The notes beneath the pieces are model-generated. The model was not told the origin of the DNA, did not search any database, and saw only the letters and a program-made list of their open reading frames with translations. A DNA stretch of 64,000 nucleotides from Verrucomicrobiaceae bacterium (lineage in GTDB: Bacteria; Verrucomicrobiota; Verrucomicrobiia; Verrucomicrobiales; Akkermansiaceae). The stretch spans positions 107,691-171,690 of the forward strand of contig JAIXQH010000062.1 in NCBI GenBank assembly GCA_027484055.1, read 5' to 3'. A program made the position numbers and the translations under genes. Positions within the stretch are counted from its first letter, which is position 1; the number at the start of each line of letters is the position of its first letter. This document shows positions 24,068 through 33,654 of this stretch, piece after piece.

Positions 24068-24194
24068 CAGGCCCTAATTTCAACGAAATTTAGTAGGACG
24101 GCGGGATTGTCCGGGTGGAAAACTCGCTGAACTCTCTTCTGGTATCATTCATTCGACTCGTTAGGCTTTGCTGCAACCCATTTAAAAAACCCTT

Positions 24195-27100
24195 ATGCCT
24201 TCTACGCTCCTTGGTGATTTTTTTGTCGATCCTGCTTCCTGGTTAGTCGTCGCTTCCGGCCAGGCTGAGGGGAAACTCACCGAGGTAAAAGGACCGGATG
24301 GTAAGCCAGGATTGCGTTTGGATTATGACTTTCACGGCGGTGGCGGCTTCGTGGTGATGCGGAAGGAGGTGCATTTCACGCTACCTGAGACCTTTGAATT
24401 CAGCCTCGGCCTGCGAGGGGATGGATTGAGAAATCACTTTGAATTCAAGGTCGCCGATCCCGGTGGCTCGAATGCGTGGCGCTTTCTTAAATCGGAATTT
24501 CAACTGCCAGAAGACTGGCAGACCGTCCGCATCCGCGAGCGCGACTTGCCCTTCGCCTGGGGACCGGCCGGCGGCGGTGGGCCACCAGCGGTGGGTGCCA
24601 TCGAATTGGTCATCGCCGCAGGTCCGGGCGGCAGTGGCTGGGTTTGCTTCACGGAACTCGCGTTAGAGGACCAATCGCTCCATCTTTTCAATGATGTCCG
24701 GGCCTCGAGTCATACGGTGGATAGCAATCCGGCGGATGTTTTCAGCTCGGAAACGGCGGATCTATGGCGTGCCGCACCGGATGATGAGCATCCGTGGTGG
24801 GAGGTGGACTTCGGGCAGATGATTCGTTTTGGTGGATTGGTCATCGACTGGCCTGAAGCGGATTTAAGCCGGGGCTATCAAATCGACTGTTCTGCGGACG
24901 GCGAAACCTGGACGGTGCTCTACAAAGCGACTCAAGCGCTCGGATTTCGCAGCCACATTCCGGCACCGTATGCGGAGTCTCGGATGCTGCGATTCCGCTT
25001 CGACAACGCACGCTCCGCCGCCATTTCCTCGCTCCGCCTGCGACCAGATGCTTTTTCCCATACGCCCAACGAGTTCATCCATGCCGTGGTGGTGGATTTC
25101 CCACGCGGGTGGTTCCCTCGGTATTGGTATCGCGAACAATCCTACTGGACGCCGGTCGGCAGCCCAGAGGGCAAGCGGCGTGGGCTGGTGAATGAAGAGG
25201 GGCTGGTGGAAGTGGATGAAGCCGGGTTCTCGCTAGAGCCTTTTTTATGGGTGGCGGGCAAGTTAGTGACTTGGGCAGACGCAGAGATCCGGCTCGCACT
25301 CGCGGACGACGGTGCGCCATTTCCAGAGGTGCATTGGACGGTCGGGGAAGTCGTCGTTAGAGTCATGCCGTGGGTGGAAGGCTGCGGGGAAAGCTTGGTG
25401 CTGCGTGTGACCTATCAGGTAAGTAACCCGGCCGGGCATGACCTTCAACTGATGGTGGCCGTGCGGCCCTATCAGGTGAATCCACCATGGCAGGCATTCC
25501 GCAATCTCGGGGGGCGCAGTCCGATTCATGAAATTTCCTGTGATCCTGGCGGACTCCGCGTGGATCAACGGCGGGTAGAAACCAGTGTCAGCCCCGTCGC
25601 CTCTGGAGCTGCGGCGTTTGAGCAAGGTGGGGTGGTGGCCTTCATGGCCGATGGTAAGCTTCCGGCGCAGAAGACCATTTCAGACCCCTCCGGCCTCGCC
25701 TCCGCCGCGATGCAGTGGCAAGTGGGGGCCAATCTGGAAGTGACTGTCTCGGTGCCATTTTACGAAACGGCGGTGCCGCTGGCGGCTGGCGCGCGCGAAA
25801 ACGCCATCGCCCGGTGGCGGGAGATGCTTGCCCCGGTCGAGTGGCGAGTGCCGGCGATGGCGAAGGATGCCGTGGCCTGTTTCCGCACGGCGGCCACGCA
25901 CATCCTCATCAACCGTGACGGCCCAGCGATCCAGCCGGGCCCGCGCCGCTACACCCGCTCGTGGGTCCGGGACTGCGTGATCATGGGCGCGGCACTGGCC
26001 AAGGCGGACTGCCCGCATGCGCTGCGCGAGTTTGTGAATTGGTATGTGCAGTTCCAGCGCGAGGACGGCTTTGTGCCCTGTGTGGTGGACCGGGATGGCA
26101 TCGACTGGTTGGTGGAGCACGATAGCCACGGGCAATTGATTTGGGGGATCTGCGAGGTTTTCCGCCATGGCGGAGATTTGGAGTTTTTACGCGCCATGTG
26201 GCCTGCCGTTTCCCGGGCGGCTGGCTATTTGCTGAGTCTGCGGGCGCAGCGAATGACGCCAGAATACAGCGAGCCACAGCGCTCGGCGAGTTATGGCTTG
26301 CTCCCGGAATCCGCCAGTCACGAGGGGTATCTGGCGCATCCCGTGCATTCCTACTGGGATGATTTCTGGGGCATTCGTGGGCTGGATGCGGCGACGGAAA
26401 TCGCGTCGGCACTTGGCTTTCAAGACCAGGCGGATTCGTGGGCGGTGGAGTCCCGTGCGTTTCTAGCGGATGTGAAGCAGTCGCTCGACAAGGTGATCAC
26501 GGACCGGAAAATCGACTACATCCCCGGCTCGGTGGAGTGGGCGGATTTCGATCCCACCGCGACGTCAAATGCCATCGCGCAGTTGGACTTCGCGGATGAT
26601 CTACCCCAAGGCCCGCTGCACCAAATGCTGCGAACTTACTTGGAAGGGTTTCGGAAAAAGCACCGTGGCGAGATCCCGTGGCTGAATTACACCGCCTACG
26701 AAATCCGCATCATCGGGGCCTTTGTGAGAATCGGAAAACGCGAGGAGGCGAATGAGTTACTGAACTTTTTCCTATCCGACCGCCGCCCGCTGGAATGGAA
26801 CCAGTGGCCGGAAATCACTTGGCGTGACCCGCGCTCACCGGGGCATCTCGGGGACGTGCCGCACACTTGGATCGCTGCGGAGTATTTACTCGCACTGGCG
26901 GCGATGGTGGCCAGTGAACGAGAGGCATCCTGCCAAATCGTTCTCGCCTCGGGTTTACCCTGGGCATGGATCGCCGAGGAAAATGGCTTTGCGGTGCGGG
27001 GCTTGATGACTCGCTACGGGCGGCTGGATTTTGAAATCAAGGCCAGCTCACCTGACCAGATCGACTTCCGGGTGGGCGAAAGTCTCACCCTCCCACCGGG

Positions 27101-27272
27101 TGGCTTGGTGCTGACACCGCCATTACCGCCGGGATTTGAAATCCTCTCGACCTCTCACCCAGCCCTTGAAATCCATAGCGGCGGAGCCTCCGTCGCCGTG
27201 CTAGCCCTCCCGATCAGCGCGACGCTGCGTTTGGGGAAAATTTCCGAATCACCAATACTTGCCTCACGATGA
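24195..27272 (+). CDS. Discoidin-domain protein with alpha/alpha-toroid glycoside-hydrolase-like domain
   Basis: A 1025-residue protein without a signal peptide. Residues ~1-160 form a carbohydrate-binding-like beta sandwich, and ~165-290 an F5/8-type discoidin domain (VRASSHTVDSN... WWEVDFGQ ... YQIDCSADGETW). A further beta-rich region follows. From about 540 to 920 is an (alpha/alpha)6 toroid as in GH15, GH63 and amylo-glucosidase families. TRSWVRDC (Trp590-Asp593), WYVQFQREDGFVP, EHDSHGQLIWG and EITWRDP are candidate active-site segments, but no GH family is certain. Its stop overlaps the next start as ATGA, tying it to the GH94-like phosphorylase; the pair probably degrades an internalised or storage glucan. 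Confidence 0.8.
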   Translation: MPSTLLGDFFVDPASWLVVASGQAEGKLTEVKGPDGKPGLRLDYDFHGGGGFVVMRKEVHFTLPETFEFSLGLRGDGLRNHFEFKVADPGGSNAWRFLKSEFQLPEDWQTVRIRERDLPFAWGPAGGGGPPAVGAIELVIAAGPGGSGWVCFTELALEDQSLHLFNDVRASSHTVDSNPADVFSSETADLWRAAPDDEHPWWEVDFGQMIRFGGLVIDWPEADLSRGYQIDCSADGETWTVLYKATQALGFRSHIPAPYAESRMLRFRFDNARSAAISSLRLRPDAFSHTPNEFIHAVVVDFPRGWFPRYWYREQSYWTPVGSPEGKRRGLVNEEGLVEVDEAGFSLEPFLWVAGKLVTWADAEIRLALADDGAPFPEVHWTVGEVVVRVMPWVEGCGESLVLRVTYQVSNPAGHDLQLMVAVRPYQVNPPWQAFRNLGGRSPIHEISCDPGGLRVDQRRVETSVSPVASGAAAFEQGGVVAFMADGKLPAQKTISDPSGLASAAMQWQVGANLEVTVSVPFYETAVPLAAGARENAIARWREMLAPVEWRVPAMAKDAVACFRTAATHILINRDGPAIQPGPRRYTRSWVRDCVIMGAALAKADCPHALREFVNWYVQFQREDGFVPCVVDRDGIDWLVEHDSHGQLIWGICEVFRHGGDLEFLRAMWPAVSRAAGYLLSLRAQRMTPEYSEPQRSASYGLLPESASHEGYLAHPVHSYWDDFWGIRGLDAATEIASALGFQDQADSWAVESRAFLADVKQSLDKVITDRKIDYIPGSVEWADFDPTATSNAIAQLDFADDLPQGPLHQMLRTYLEGFRKKHRGEIPWLNYTAYEIRIIGAFVRIGKREEANELLNFFLSDRRPLEWNQWPEITWRDPRSPGHLGDVPHTWIAAEYLLALAAMVASEREASCQIVLASGLPWAWIAEENGFAVRGLMTRYGRLDFEIKASSPDQIDFRVGESLTLPPGGLVLTPPLPPGFEILSTSHPALEIHSGGASVAVLALPISATLRLGKISESPILASR

Positions 27273-30200
27273 AAAACCTACCTACCACGCTCCACATCCA
27301 CGCGCACGACAAGCTGCGCAGCTTCGTCACTCCAAGCGGCCAAGGCGCTTTGTTTTACGAATGGGTCGCCCTCACCCGCTTCTCCGAGGCCGCTCCTTCG
27401 GCCAACGGACCGATGATCTATCTCCACGAAGGCGGCGCTCCGGCCTCCGAGGACTTGAGTGTGGAAATCGCCACCGGCATTGCACCCGGCGTGGCAATCG
27501 AGGTGCGGAAAATCACCGTGACGAATCACTCGGCGAGCGTCCGCAATCTCGAACTGACGAGCTACACCGAAATCGCGCTGAACCACCCCCTCGGCGATGC
27601 GGGGCATCCGGCGTTTTCGAAGCTTTTTGTGCAAACCTCTGTGGTCGGAGACTCGCCCATCCTGCTCGCCCGCCGCCGTCCCCGTGGCATGAATGAAAAC
27701 TGGCCGTGGATGGCGCAGACTTTGATCGGCGGAGATAGTGCTCTCTCCTGGGAAACGAATCGCGCCACCTTCCTTGGGCGTGGTCGCAGCGTGGTCGATC
27801 CCGTGGCCATGGATCAACCCGGCCCACTGCCTTGCCAAACCGGGAATATGCTGGATTCGGTCATGGCCTGGCGCAGTCCATTTCAGCTCGCGGCAAAGAC
27901 TTCCAAGACCTTTTGGCTGCTCACGGGTGCCGCTGCTGACGAGGCTGGCGCGACCCAACTCATTTCAAATCACCAGTCGGCCAGAGCTGCCGAGGCACTT
28001 CTCGGAAGCAGCATGGCATCGGATACCGATCGGTTGGTTAGTTTGAATCTTTCACCTGCAGATGCCGCTCGCTACGAGGTCATGGCGGCACAAATGATGT
28101 TTGGAAACCCGCAACGAGTGGTGCCGGATTCGCTGGCAGGTTCTGGAGTGGTCCACCGCCACCCGCTTTCGTGGGAGGAATTCCGAGTGGTCGCGACGGG
28201 GGGCTTGGCGAGCGCTGGCACTCAGGATCTGCTGACAGCGTTGAAATTTTGGCATTCTCTTGGCATGCAGGTGCGGGTGTTTGTTATGGATGGCTCTGGA
28301 GCACAGGTGCCGGGTGGCGTTGTCCTGGTGGACCCTGCGACGTTCAGCGCTGAGGAACTCTCCTGGTGGCTGGCATCCGCTCAGTTGGTGGTGGGCGATT
28401 CACTTTTCTCAGCACCTGTGCTGGAGCTGGCCAAGCCCGACGACTGTAGGCCGACGCACCCGGCAGACGAGTCGCCCGTGCTCGCCGAAGAGCTTCAGTG
28501 CTTCAATGGCCACGGTGGATTCTCCGCTGATGGTCGCGAATACATCATCCCGCTACCGCTGGTGAGTGGCCGCCTCTCACTGCCGCCGATGCCGTGGGTC
28601 AACGTGCTGGCGAACCCGAATTTTGGCTGCATCGTTAGTGAACGCGGAGCAGGCTACACTTGGTCGCGGAACAGTCAGGCAAACCGCCTTACGCCGTGGT
28701 CGAATGACCCGATCAGCGATCCTCATGGCGAGGCCTTTTACCTGAAAGACGCAGTGACCGGTGAGTGCTGGTCGCCGCTGCCCGGACCCTGCCCGGCCAA
28801 GTCCGCCTTCGTGGTGCGGCATGGTTTTGGGCGCACGCGCTTTCTTTCCTCTGTCGCCGGGATTTCCCAGGCAGTCGAGTTTCTGGTGCCGTCGGAGGAC
28901 TCGATCAAGCTGGTTTCAGTGCGCTTGAAAAATGATTCCGCGGCGGCCAAGAGCCTCGTCTTTGCTTCATTTCAGCGCCTGCTGTTGTGTTCTTCGCCAG
29001 ATCGCCACCACGCGACGCTGGCTTGGACGGATGCGCAAGGCGTGCAACACGCGGAAAACCCACGCGCCGGAGATTTCGCTGGCGGGCGGGTGTTTGGCTT
29101 CGTCGCGACTCACGGTGCGAGCGATGTGGTCCGGGAAAATCAGCATTCCGCCACGGCTTTCCTCGGGACTGGTGGACTGGCTGCGCCGTCGGCCTTACGC
29201 GCGGACGCCGCATGGGAGGGTGGAAAGGGCCTGGGGCGCGATGCGTGCTTCGCGAGTAAGATCAGCTTCACACTCGCCCCCGGAGCCGAGGTTGAGATCG
29301 TCGTGGGACTCGGGGAGGTGATGTCGGAAGCCGAGGAAAATCGCCTCTTATCGGTCTATCAATCGGTAAATTCCTTCGCCGAAACCCTCGGACAGACCGG
29401 CCGCTACTGGCAGAAAATGTTGGGTGGTCTGACCATCAAAACGCCATTGATCGAAGTGGACTTGCTGGTGAACGGCTGGCTGCTTTACCAAAACCTCGCC
29501 TGCCGGATTTGGGGCCGCAGTGCTTTCTATCAGTCCGGGGGTGCCTACGGCTTCCGCGATCAATTGCAAGACTCAGGAGCCGTCGCCGCATTCCATCCCG
29601 AGTTGATGCGCTCGCAAATCCTGCTCCATGCCGCCCAGCAATTTCCCGAAGGCGATGTGACCCACTGGTGGCATCCCGCACCGATGGGCAGTGGCATGAG
29701 AACCTTGTTTGCCGATGATTTACTGTGGTTGCCGTACCTGACGGATCACTACCTCCAAGTCACGGGAGACGAGAGCGTGCTTTCGGAAAATTGCCCATTC
29801 ATCGAAGGGCCTTTGTTAAAACAAGGGGAGGACGAGGAATACATGAAACCCCGGATTTCTGAGACCTCGGCAACGGTCTTCGAACACTGCTGCCTCGCGC
29901 TCGACAAGTCCCTGACGAAGGGCATCCACGGCCTGCCCTTGATGGGAATCGGCGATTGGAACGACGGCATGAGCCGGATCGGCCGGGAAGGGAAGGGCGA
30001 GAGCGTGTGGATGGGATTTTTCCTCATCACCATCCTCAAGCGCTGGATTCCGCTTTGCGAGGCACATGGTCACGAGGCCCGCGCGAAAACCTACACCCAG
30101 TATCTGGACGATCTCTTGCTCGCCGTGAACGACAGCGGCTGGGACGGAAATTGGTACCGGCGCGCTTACTATGATGACGGCACACCGCTCGGCACCCACA

Positions 30201-30940
30201 CCGATGACGAATGCCGCATCGATGCGCTCGCGCAAGCCTGGGCCGTCATTTCCGGCGCGGCATCTCCAGAGCGCGCTAAGATTTCGCTGGATTCCTTGCA
30301 GCGTGAACTCGTCGATCCTGAGTTCGACATCGTCCGGCTGCTCCATCCTCCCTTCGTCAATACCCCCCACGACCCGGGCTACATCAAAGGCTACGTCGCC
30401 GGTGTCCGGGAAAATGGCGGGCAATACACTCACGCGGCCTGCTGGGTCATCCGCGCGCTGGCCGAAGCTGGCCGCCGGGATGAGGCGGCGAGCATGTTGC
30501 AACGCCTCAGCCCGATTTGGCATTCGAGAAATCCCGAAGCCATCGCCCGCTATCAAGTGGAGCCTTATGTGGTAGCCGCTGACATTTACGGAGCCGACCC
30601 CCACGTCGGTCGCGGTGGCTGGACCTGGTACACGGGTTCTGCTGGCTGGATGTTCCGGGTGGCAGTGGAGTCTGTGTTAGGACTGCGCACGGAAGGTGGC
30701 GACACCCTCGTGCTCACGCCCAGCGTTCCAGATTCGTGGCCAGGCTACTCCATGGATTACCGCACGATTTCCGGGAAAACGCTCTACCAAATCGAAATCG
30801 TCATCCCAGACGGTCACGCGAAACAGGTCGTCGCGGTGAGCGTGGACTCTCAAGAAATCCAACCTCAAAACGGCAGCGCGCGCTGGAGCATCGTCGATGA
30901 CGGAGCCGTGCACCGAGTGCGAGTCACGCTGGGGGCTTGA
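27269..30940 (+). CDS. GH94-type glycoside phosphorylase (cyclic-glucan-synthase C-terminal-like)
   Basis: A 1223-residue cytoplasmic protein resembling the phosphorylase half of cyclic beta-1,2-glucan synthases and cellobiose-phosphorylase-like GH94 enzymes. Two beta-sandwich regions (about 1-200 and 400-680) flank a helical linker. The toroid catalytic domain spans ~740-1130, with FRDQLQDSGAVAAFHPEL, THWWHP, GIGDWNDGMSRIG (Asp896 and Asp899 in the DWND motif that carries the family's general acid), ENGGQYTHAACWVI and GGWTWYTGSAGWM. The phosphate-binding TWYTGS-like segment supports phosphorolysis. The glycosyltransferase part of NdvB is absent, so it is more likely a degradative phosphorylase. 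It is translationally coupled to the discoidin/toroid gene. Exact linkage specificity unknown. Confidence 0.88.
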   Translation: MKNLPTTLHIHAHDKLRSFVTPSGQGALFYEWVALTRFSEAAPSANGPMIYLHEGGAPASEDLSVEIATGIAPGVAIEVRKITVTNHSASVRNLELTSYTEIALNHPLGDAGHPAFSKLFVQTSVVGDSPILLARRRPRGMNENWPWMAQTLIGGDSALSWETNRATFLGRGRSVVDPVAMDQPGPLPCQTGNMLDSVMAWRSPFQLAAKTSKTFWLLTGAAADEAGATQLISNHQSARAAEALLGSSMASDTDRLVSLNLSPADAARYEVMAAQMMFGNPQRVVPDSLAGSGVVHRHPLSWEEFRVVATGGLASAGTQDLLTALKFWHSLGMQVRVFVMDGSGAQVPGGVVLVDPATFSAEELSWWLASAQLVVGDSLFSAPVLELAKPDDCRPTHPADESPVLAEELQCFNGHGGFSADGREYIIPLPLVSGRLSLPPMPWVNVLANPNFGCIVSERGAGYTWSRNSQANRLTPWSNDPISDPHGEAFYLKDAVTGECWSPLPGPCPAKSAFVVRHGFGRTRFLSSVAGISQAVEFLVPSEDSIKLVSVRLKNDSAAAKSLVFASFQRLLLCSSPDRHHATLAWTDAQGVQHAENPRAGDFAGGRVFGFVATHGASDVVRENQHSATAFLGTGGLAAPSALRADAAWEGGKGLGRDACFASKISFTLAPGAEVEIVVGLGEVMSEAEENRLLSVYQSVNSFAETLGQTGRYWQKMLGGLTIKTPLIEVDLLVNGWLLYQNLACRIWGRSAFYQSGGAYGFRDQLQDSGAVAAFHPELMRSQILLHAAQQFPEGDVTHWWHPAPMGSGMRTLFADDLLWLPYLTDHYLQVTGDESVLSENCPFIEGPLLKQGEDEEYMKPRISETSATVFEHCCLALDKSLTKGIHGLPLMGIGDWNDGMSRIGREGKGESVWMGFFLITILKRWIPLCEAHGHEARAKTYTQYLDDLLLAVNDSGWDGNWYRRAYYDDGTPLGTHTDDECRIDALAQAWAVISGAASPERAKISLDSLQRELVDPEFDIVRLLHPPFVNTPHDPGYIKGYVAGVRENGGQYTHAACWVIRALAEAGRRDEAASMLQRLSPIWHSRNPEAIARYQVEPYVVAADIYGADPHVGRGGWTWYTGSAGWMFRVAVESVLGLRTEGGDTLVLTPSVPDSWPGYSMDYRTISGKTLYQIEIVIPDGHAKQVVAVSVDSQEIQPQNGSARWSIVDDGAVHRVRVTLGA

Positions 30941-30949
30941 GGTGGGCGC

Positions 30950-32680
30950 CTAGCAGTTGAGATCATGCAGCTCCGAGTCGTCCATCGTGGCTAATTCACG
31001 GCGTAGTTCCCAGCTGCCGTCGGGCTTGAGCTCGAGGATGGCGTCGTAGCGGAGGTGGCTTTCACCATTTTTTGAAAACACCACGGTGCCGATGTTTTGC
31101 TCGGAGAGCATTTCTAGGATGCTGGAAATTTGATTCTGCGCGAGAGCGCTGCCGGGGCGGTCGAGGAAGACGAAGGCTGGCTTGGCGAGGAAGATCCGGG
31201 CGACGGAAATCAAGTGCTGCTCACCGATCGACAACATGTCATCCCAGTCTTGATCCACGTCCAGGCCACCAGCTCGTTTCACCACCTCCTCTAGGCCGAC
31301 CTTGCGGATCACCGCCATGATTTCTGAGGTCTCGATGACGAGTTCCATGCCCGTCCGCAATAGAACATCCCGCAGGGTGCCGGGTGGCACGTAGGGGCGC
31401 TCTGGGAGGAATAGGATGTCATCCAGCCCGGGACGGATGATGACCCCAGCCCCGCAGCCCCAGACGCCGGCGGTGGCGCGGAGGAGGGCGACTTTCTGGG
31501 CATCGTCTTTCCCGACGACGAGCCAGCGCTGACCACGGGGGATTTCCAGATTGAGGTCACCGATGAGGAGTCGGCTCCAGTCAGCGGTGTGGATGGTCAC
31601 ATTTTCGTAGGACACCCGGTCGGGAGATTCGTCCACCATGATCATGCAGAGCTTGGTGCGCTGTGCCCGATCAATCGCCTCGTTCAGGGTGTGCAGCCGA
31701 GCGGTGACTGCGGTGAAGGCGGAAATGGATTGAAACTGGGTGATGATGAGGGAAAACGCCCCAAGCAAGGTGGCGAAGGCCATGGTGGACTGCGTGATGA
31801 CGCCGAATTCCTTGGTTTCACCGGCGATGAACATCGGAGCAATCACTAGGGCGGGGATGATCTGGATGAAGTAGTTGTAGCCGTTGGTGAAAAAGCCGAG
31901 GTTGCGATTGATCCGGATTAGGCGACGGAAGTTGTTGGTCAGTGCGTCCAGCCTGCGGTTCAAGCGCACGGCGAAGCGGCCTTCCCGGTGGGCTAGGGCG
32001 ATGGACTCGGCGTTTTCACGGATATGAATCAGGTCCGAGCGGAAATTGGCCTCCATGTCCAATTGGTCATAATTCAGCCGGATCAATGGCTTGCCGAGGT
32101 AGATCGTCAGCACCGAGCCGACGACCGCATAAGCCACTGCTAGGGCAAACAACGGTGGGTTGATGCTCCAGAGCACGCTGGAAAAGGAAATCGCCGTGAG
32201 AGTGCCATTGATGATCAGTAAGGTGAATGAAAGGGTCGTGCTGGTGAAGGCGCGGACATCTTCGGAGATCCTCTGGTCTGGATTGGCGACGCCGGTGGAA
32301 GAGTCGAGGCGGTAGTAGGTGCGGTCGTGGAGATAAGCATCTGTCAGCTTCCGGGTGAGTTGCTCGCGCCAGAGAATCCCCAGCCGCTCTTCCGTGAAGC
32401 GGTAGAAGACCAACACCGCGGTCGATGCCATGAATACGCCGATGTAGAGCATGGACTGGAATTTAAAGACGTCGATCTTCCGGTTCTCGATCGCCGACAT
32501 GAAGTCCCGTCCGACGTAGCTGTTGAGCACATTGAGCACATTGATCGCCACCATCAGCAGCATCAGTGTGATGGCGAACATGATCGCCTTGGGTCCTTGC
32601 GGTGACTGAACGAACTCCTTCAAAGCGGCTTGAAAGCGGCGCCACGTCGTCTGGATGAGTTGTCGTTTTTCGTGGGACAT
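30950..32680 (-). CDS. SbmA/YddA-like ABC protein with degenerate ATPase domain
   Basis: A 576-residue ABC-type protein. The N-terminal ~330 residues form a six-helix SbmA/BacA-type membrane domain containing LGILWREQLTRKL, YYRLD...NPDQRISEDVR and FRSDLIHIRENAESIALAHRE, all typical of the family. The C-terminal domain aligns with ABC ATPases but its catalytic motifs are altered. Walker A reads GKDDAQK (390-396) rather than GxxGxGKS. The Q-loop glutamine region is LPERPYV. The signature is LSIGEQ (483-488). Walker B is FVFLDRP, with Arg508 where the catalytic Glu belongs. The switch His region is FSKNGESH. ATP hydrolysis therefore looks unlikely. The family otherwise imports peptides or exports cobalamin-type compounds; the role here is unknown. 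It converges on the GH94 gene. Confidence 0.85.
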   Translation of the reverse strand: MSHEKRQLIQTTWRRFQAALKEFVQSPQGPKAIMFAITLMLLMVAINVLNVLNSYVGRDFMSAIENRKIDVFKFQSMLYIGVFMASTAVLVFYRFTEERLGILWREQLTRKLTDAYLHDRTYYRLDSSTGVANPDQRISEDVRAFTSTTLSFTLLIINGTLTAISFSSVLWSINPPLFALAVAYAVVGSVLTIYLGKPLIRLNYDQLDMEANFRSDLIHIRENAESIALAHREGRFAVRLNRRLDALTNNFRRLIRINRNLGFFTNGYNYFIQIIPALVIAPMFIAGETKEFGVITQSTMAFATLLGAFSLIITQFQSISAFTAVTARLHTLNEAIDRAQRTKLCMIMVDESPDRVSYENVTIHTADWSRLLIGDLNLEIPRGQRWLVVGKDDAQKVALLRATAGVWGCGAGVIIRPGLDDILFLPERPYVPPGTLRDVLLRTGMELVIETSEIMAVIRKVGLEEVVKRAGGLDVDQDWDDMLSIGEQHLISVARIFLAKPAFVFLDRPGSALAQNQISSILEMLSEQNIGTVVFSKNGESHLRYDAILELKPDGSWELRRELATMDDSELHDLNC

Positions 32681-33051
32681 TCAGTTAAAAATGCAATCTA
32701 AACGCTGATTTCCGCCCAAGCAGATCAGCAGATACCGTGTCGAGCCGCTAAATGACTGAAAAAACCACGAGTTGGCAAAACTAATCAAATTCGGCCGCCG
32801 AAATACGTGGGCCTGTGGCAGTGGCTATGTCCCAAAAAAGTCACCCAGTGGCAGTTGCAGTTGAGCCGGGGTGGGGTAGTTTCCGGCCGTCGGCCAAATC
32901 ATTGCTACCCCGTGGGTTGTGATGGGATGGGCGGCGAGCCAATAGTAGAGCCAACGTCGCTAGTGCCCTCAGACCCTAGGCAGTTTCTTGGACTTGGGCG
33001 GTGCTGGCACGGTGGCTGCTAAGATTAATATGTCCATAACAACGACACCCA
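32681..33051. other. Non-coding gap between divergent genes
   Basis: 371 bases between the start of the ABC gene (-) and the start of a small hypothetical gene (+), so it should hold both promoters. I could not pick out a convincing -35/-10 pair. No ORF or RNA gene seen. Confidence 0.4.
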
Positions 33052-33438
33052 ATGAATACTACAGAACACCAACATAGCATCTACCCAGATATCAGTACCG
33101 TGCCGTCCGAGCTGTCCTTCGAGGGCGTCTGGGACGGCGAAGCAGTATCGGAACTCATCCGTTCCAAATGTGACCATGGAGAGACTCCGGCCTTCCTATT
33201 TTTAGGGAGAAAGGAAGCGACCCTACTCAAGGAGCACCTTGCCGAGTCCTTCGGTGAAGAATCCGTCGTGACGCTTCACGGCACGTATTACATGGGACTC
33301 GACGTCGTCATGGTTGACTGCGAGTCCTTCCTCAGCACGGGTGGCCGCAAGGCGATCCGCACGCTCCAAGACCCGATGTCCCGCCGTCCCGCATGGCGTG
33401 ACCGTGAAACAGAAGCCCTCTGGCAGTTTAGAATCTGA
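33052..33438 (+). CDS. Hypothetical protein, 128 residues
   Basis: An acidic soluble protein with alternating strands and helices (AFLFLGRKEATLLKEHL, VVTLHGTYYMGLDVVMVDC). No signal peptide, membrane segment or recognised motif. The codon use and a start at the first ATG look normal. It stands alone: an upstream gap of 371 bases and two strong hairpins downstream make it a single-gene transcription unit. The alternating pattern suggests a small alpha/beta fold. Function unknown. Confidence 0.6.
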   Translation: MNTTEHQHSIYPDISTVPSELSFEGVWDGEAVSELIRSKCDHGETPAFLFLGRKEATLLKEHLAESFGEESVVTLHGTYYMGLDVVMVDCESFLSTGGRKAIRTLQDPMSRRPAWRDRETEALWQFRI

Positions 33439-33453
33439 TGGCATCTTGTGACA

Positions 33454-33482
33454 CCCGCTCTTCCTCAGGTAGGAGGAGCGGG
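33454..33482 (+). terminator. Hairpin after small hypothetical gene
   Basis: CCCGCTCTTCCT pairs with AGGAGGAGCGGG around a 5-base loop (one G-T wobble). It lies 16 bases after the stop. No T-run follows, so it may act as an RNA-stabilising hairpin or a weak terminator. Confidence 0.55.
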
Positions 33483-33530
33483 CGTCCTAAGACCTTCAGG
33501 CTGAATCGCCCGAGCGTTTTTTAGATCTGC

Positions 33531-33562
33531 GAAAAGTCTCCCCTCATCGGGGGAGGCTTTTC
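33531..33562 (+). terminator. Second strong hairpin, likely terminator
   Basis: GAAAAGTCTCCCC (33531-33543) pairs with GGGGAGGCTTTTC (33550-33562) around TCATCG, with one G-T wobble. The distal side ends in CTTTTC. Its symmetry would serve either strand. Confidence 0.65.
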
Positions 33563-33654
33563 GTAACTCTAGGAGAATCAATGGATCGAACCGGTATAAA
33601 TTTTCTTCACAGGATTCGACAATTTTAGAACTCATGGTATTTCATCCCCCGCCT

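Noticed and set aside
27269..30940. Reading the GH94-like gene as a full cyclic beta-1,2-glucan synthase
   Set aside because: The membrane glycosyltransferase domain that precedes this part in NdvB is absent from this gene and its neighbour.
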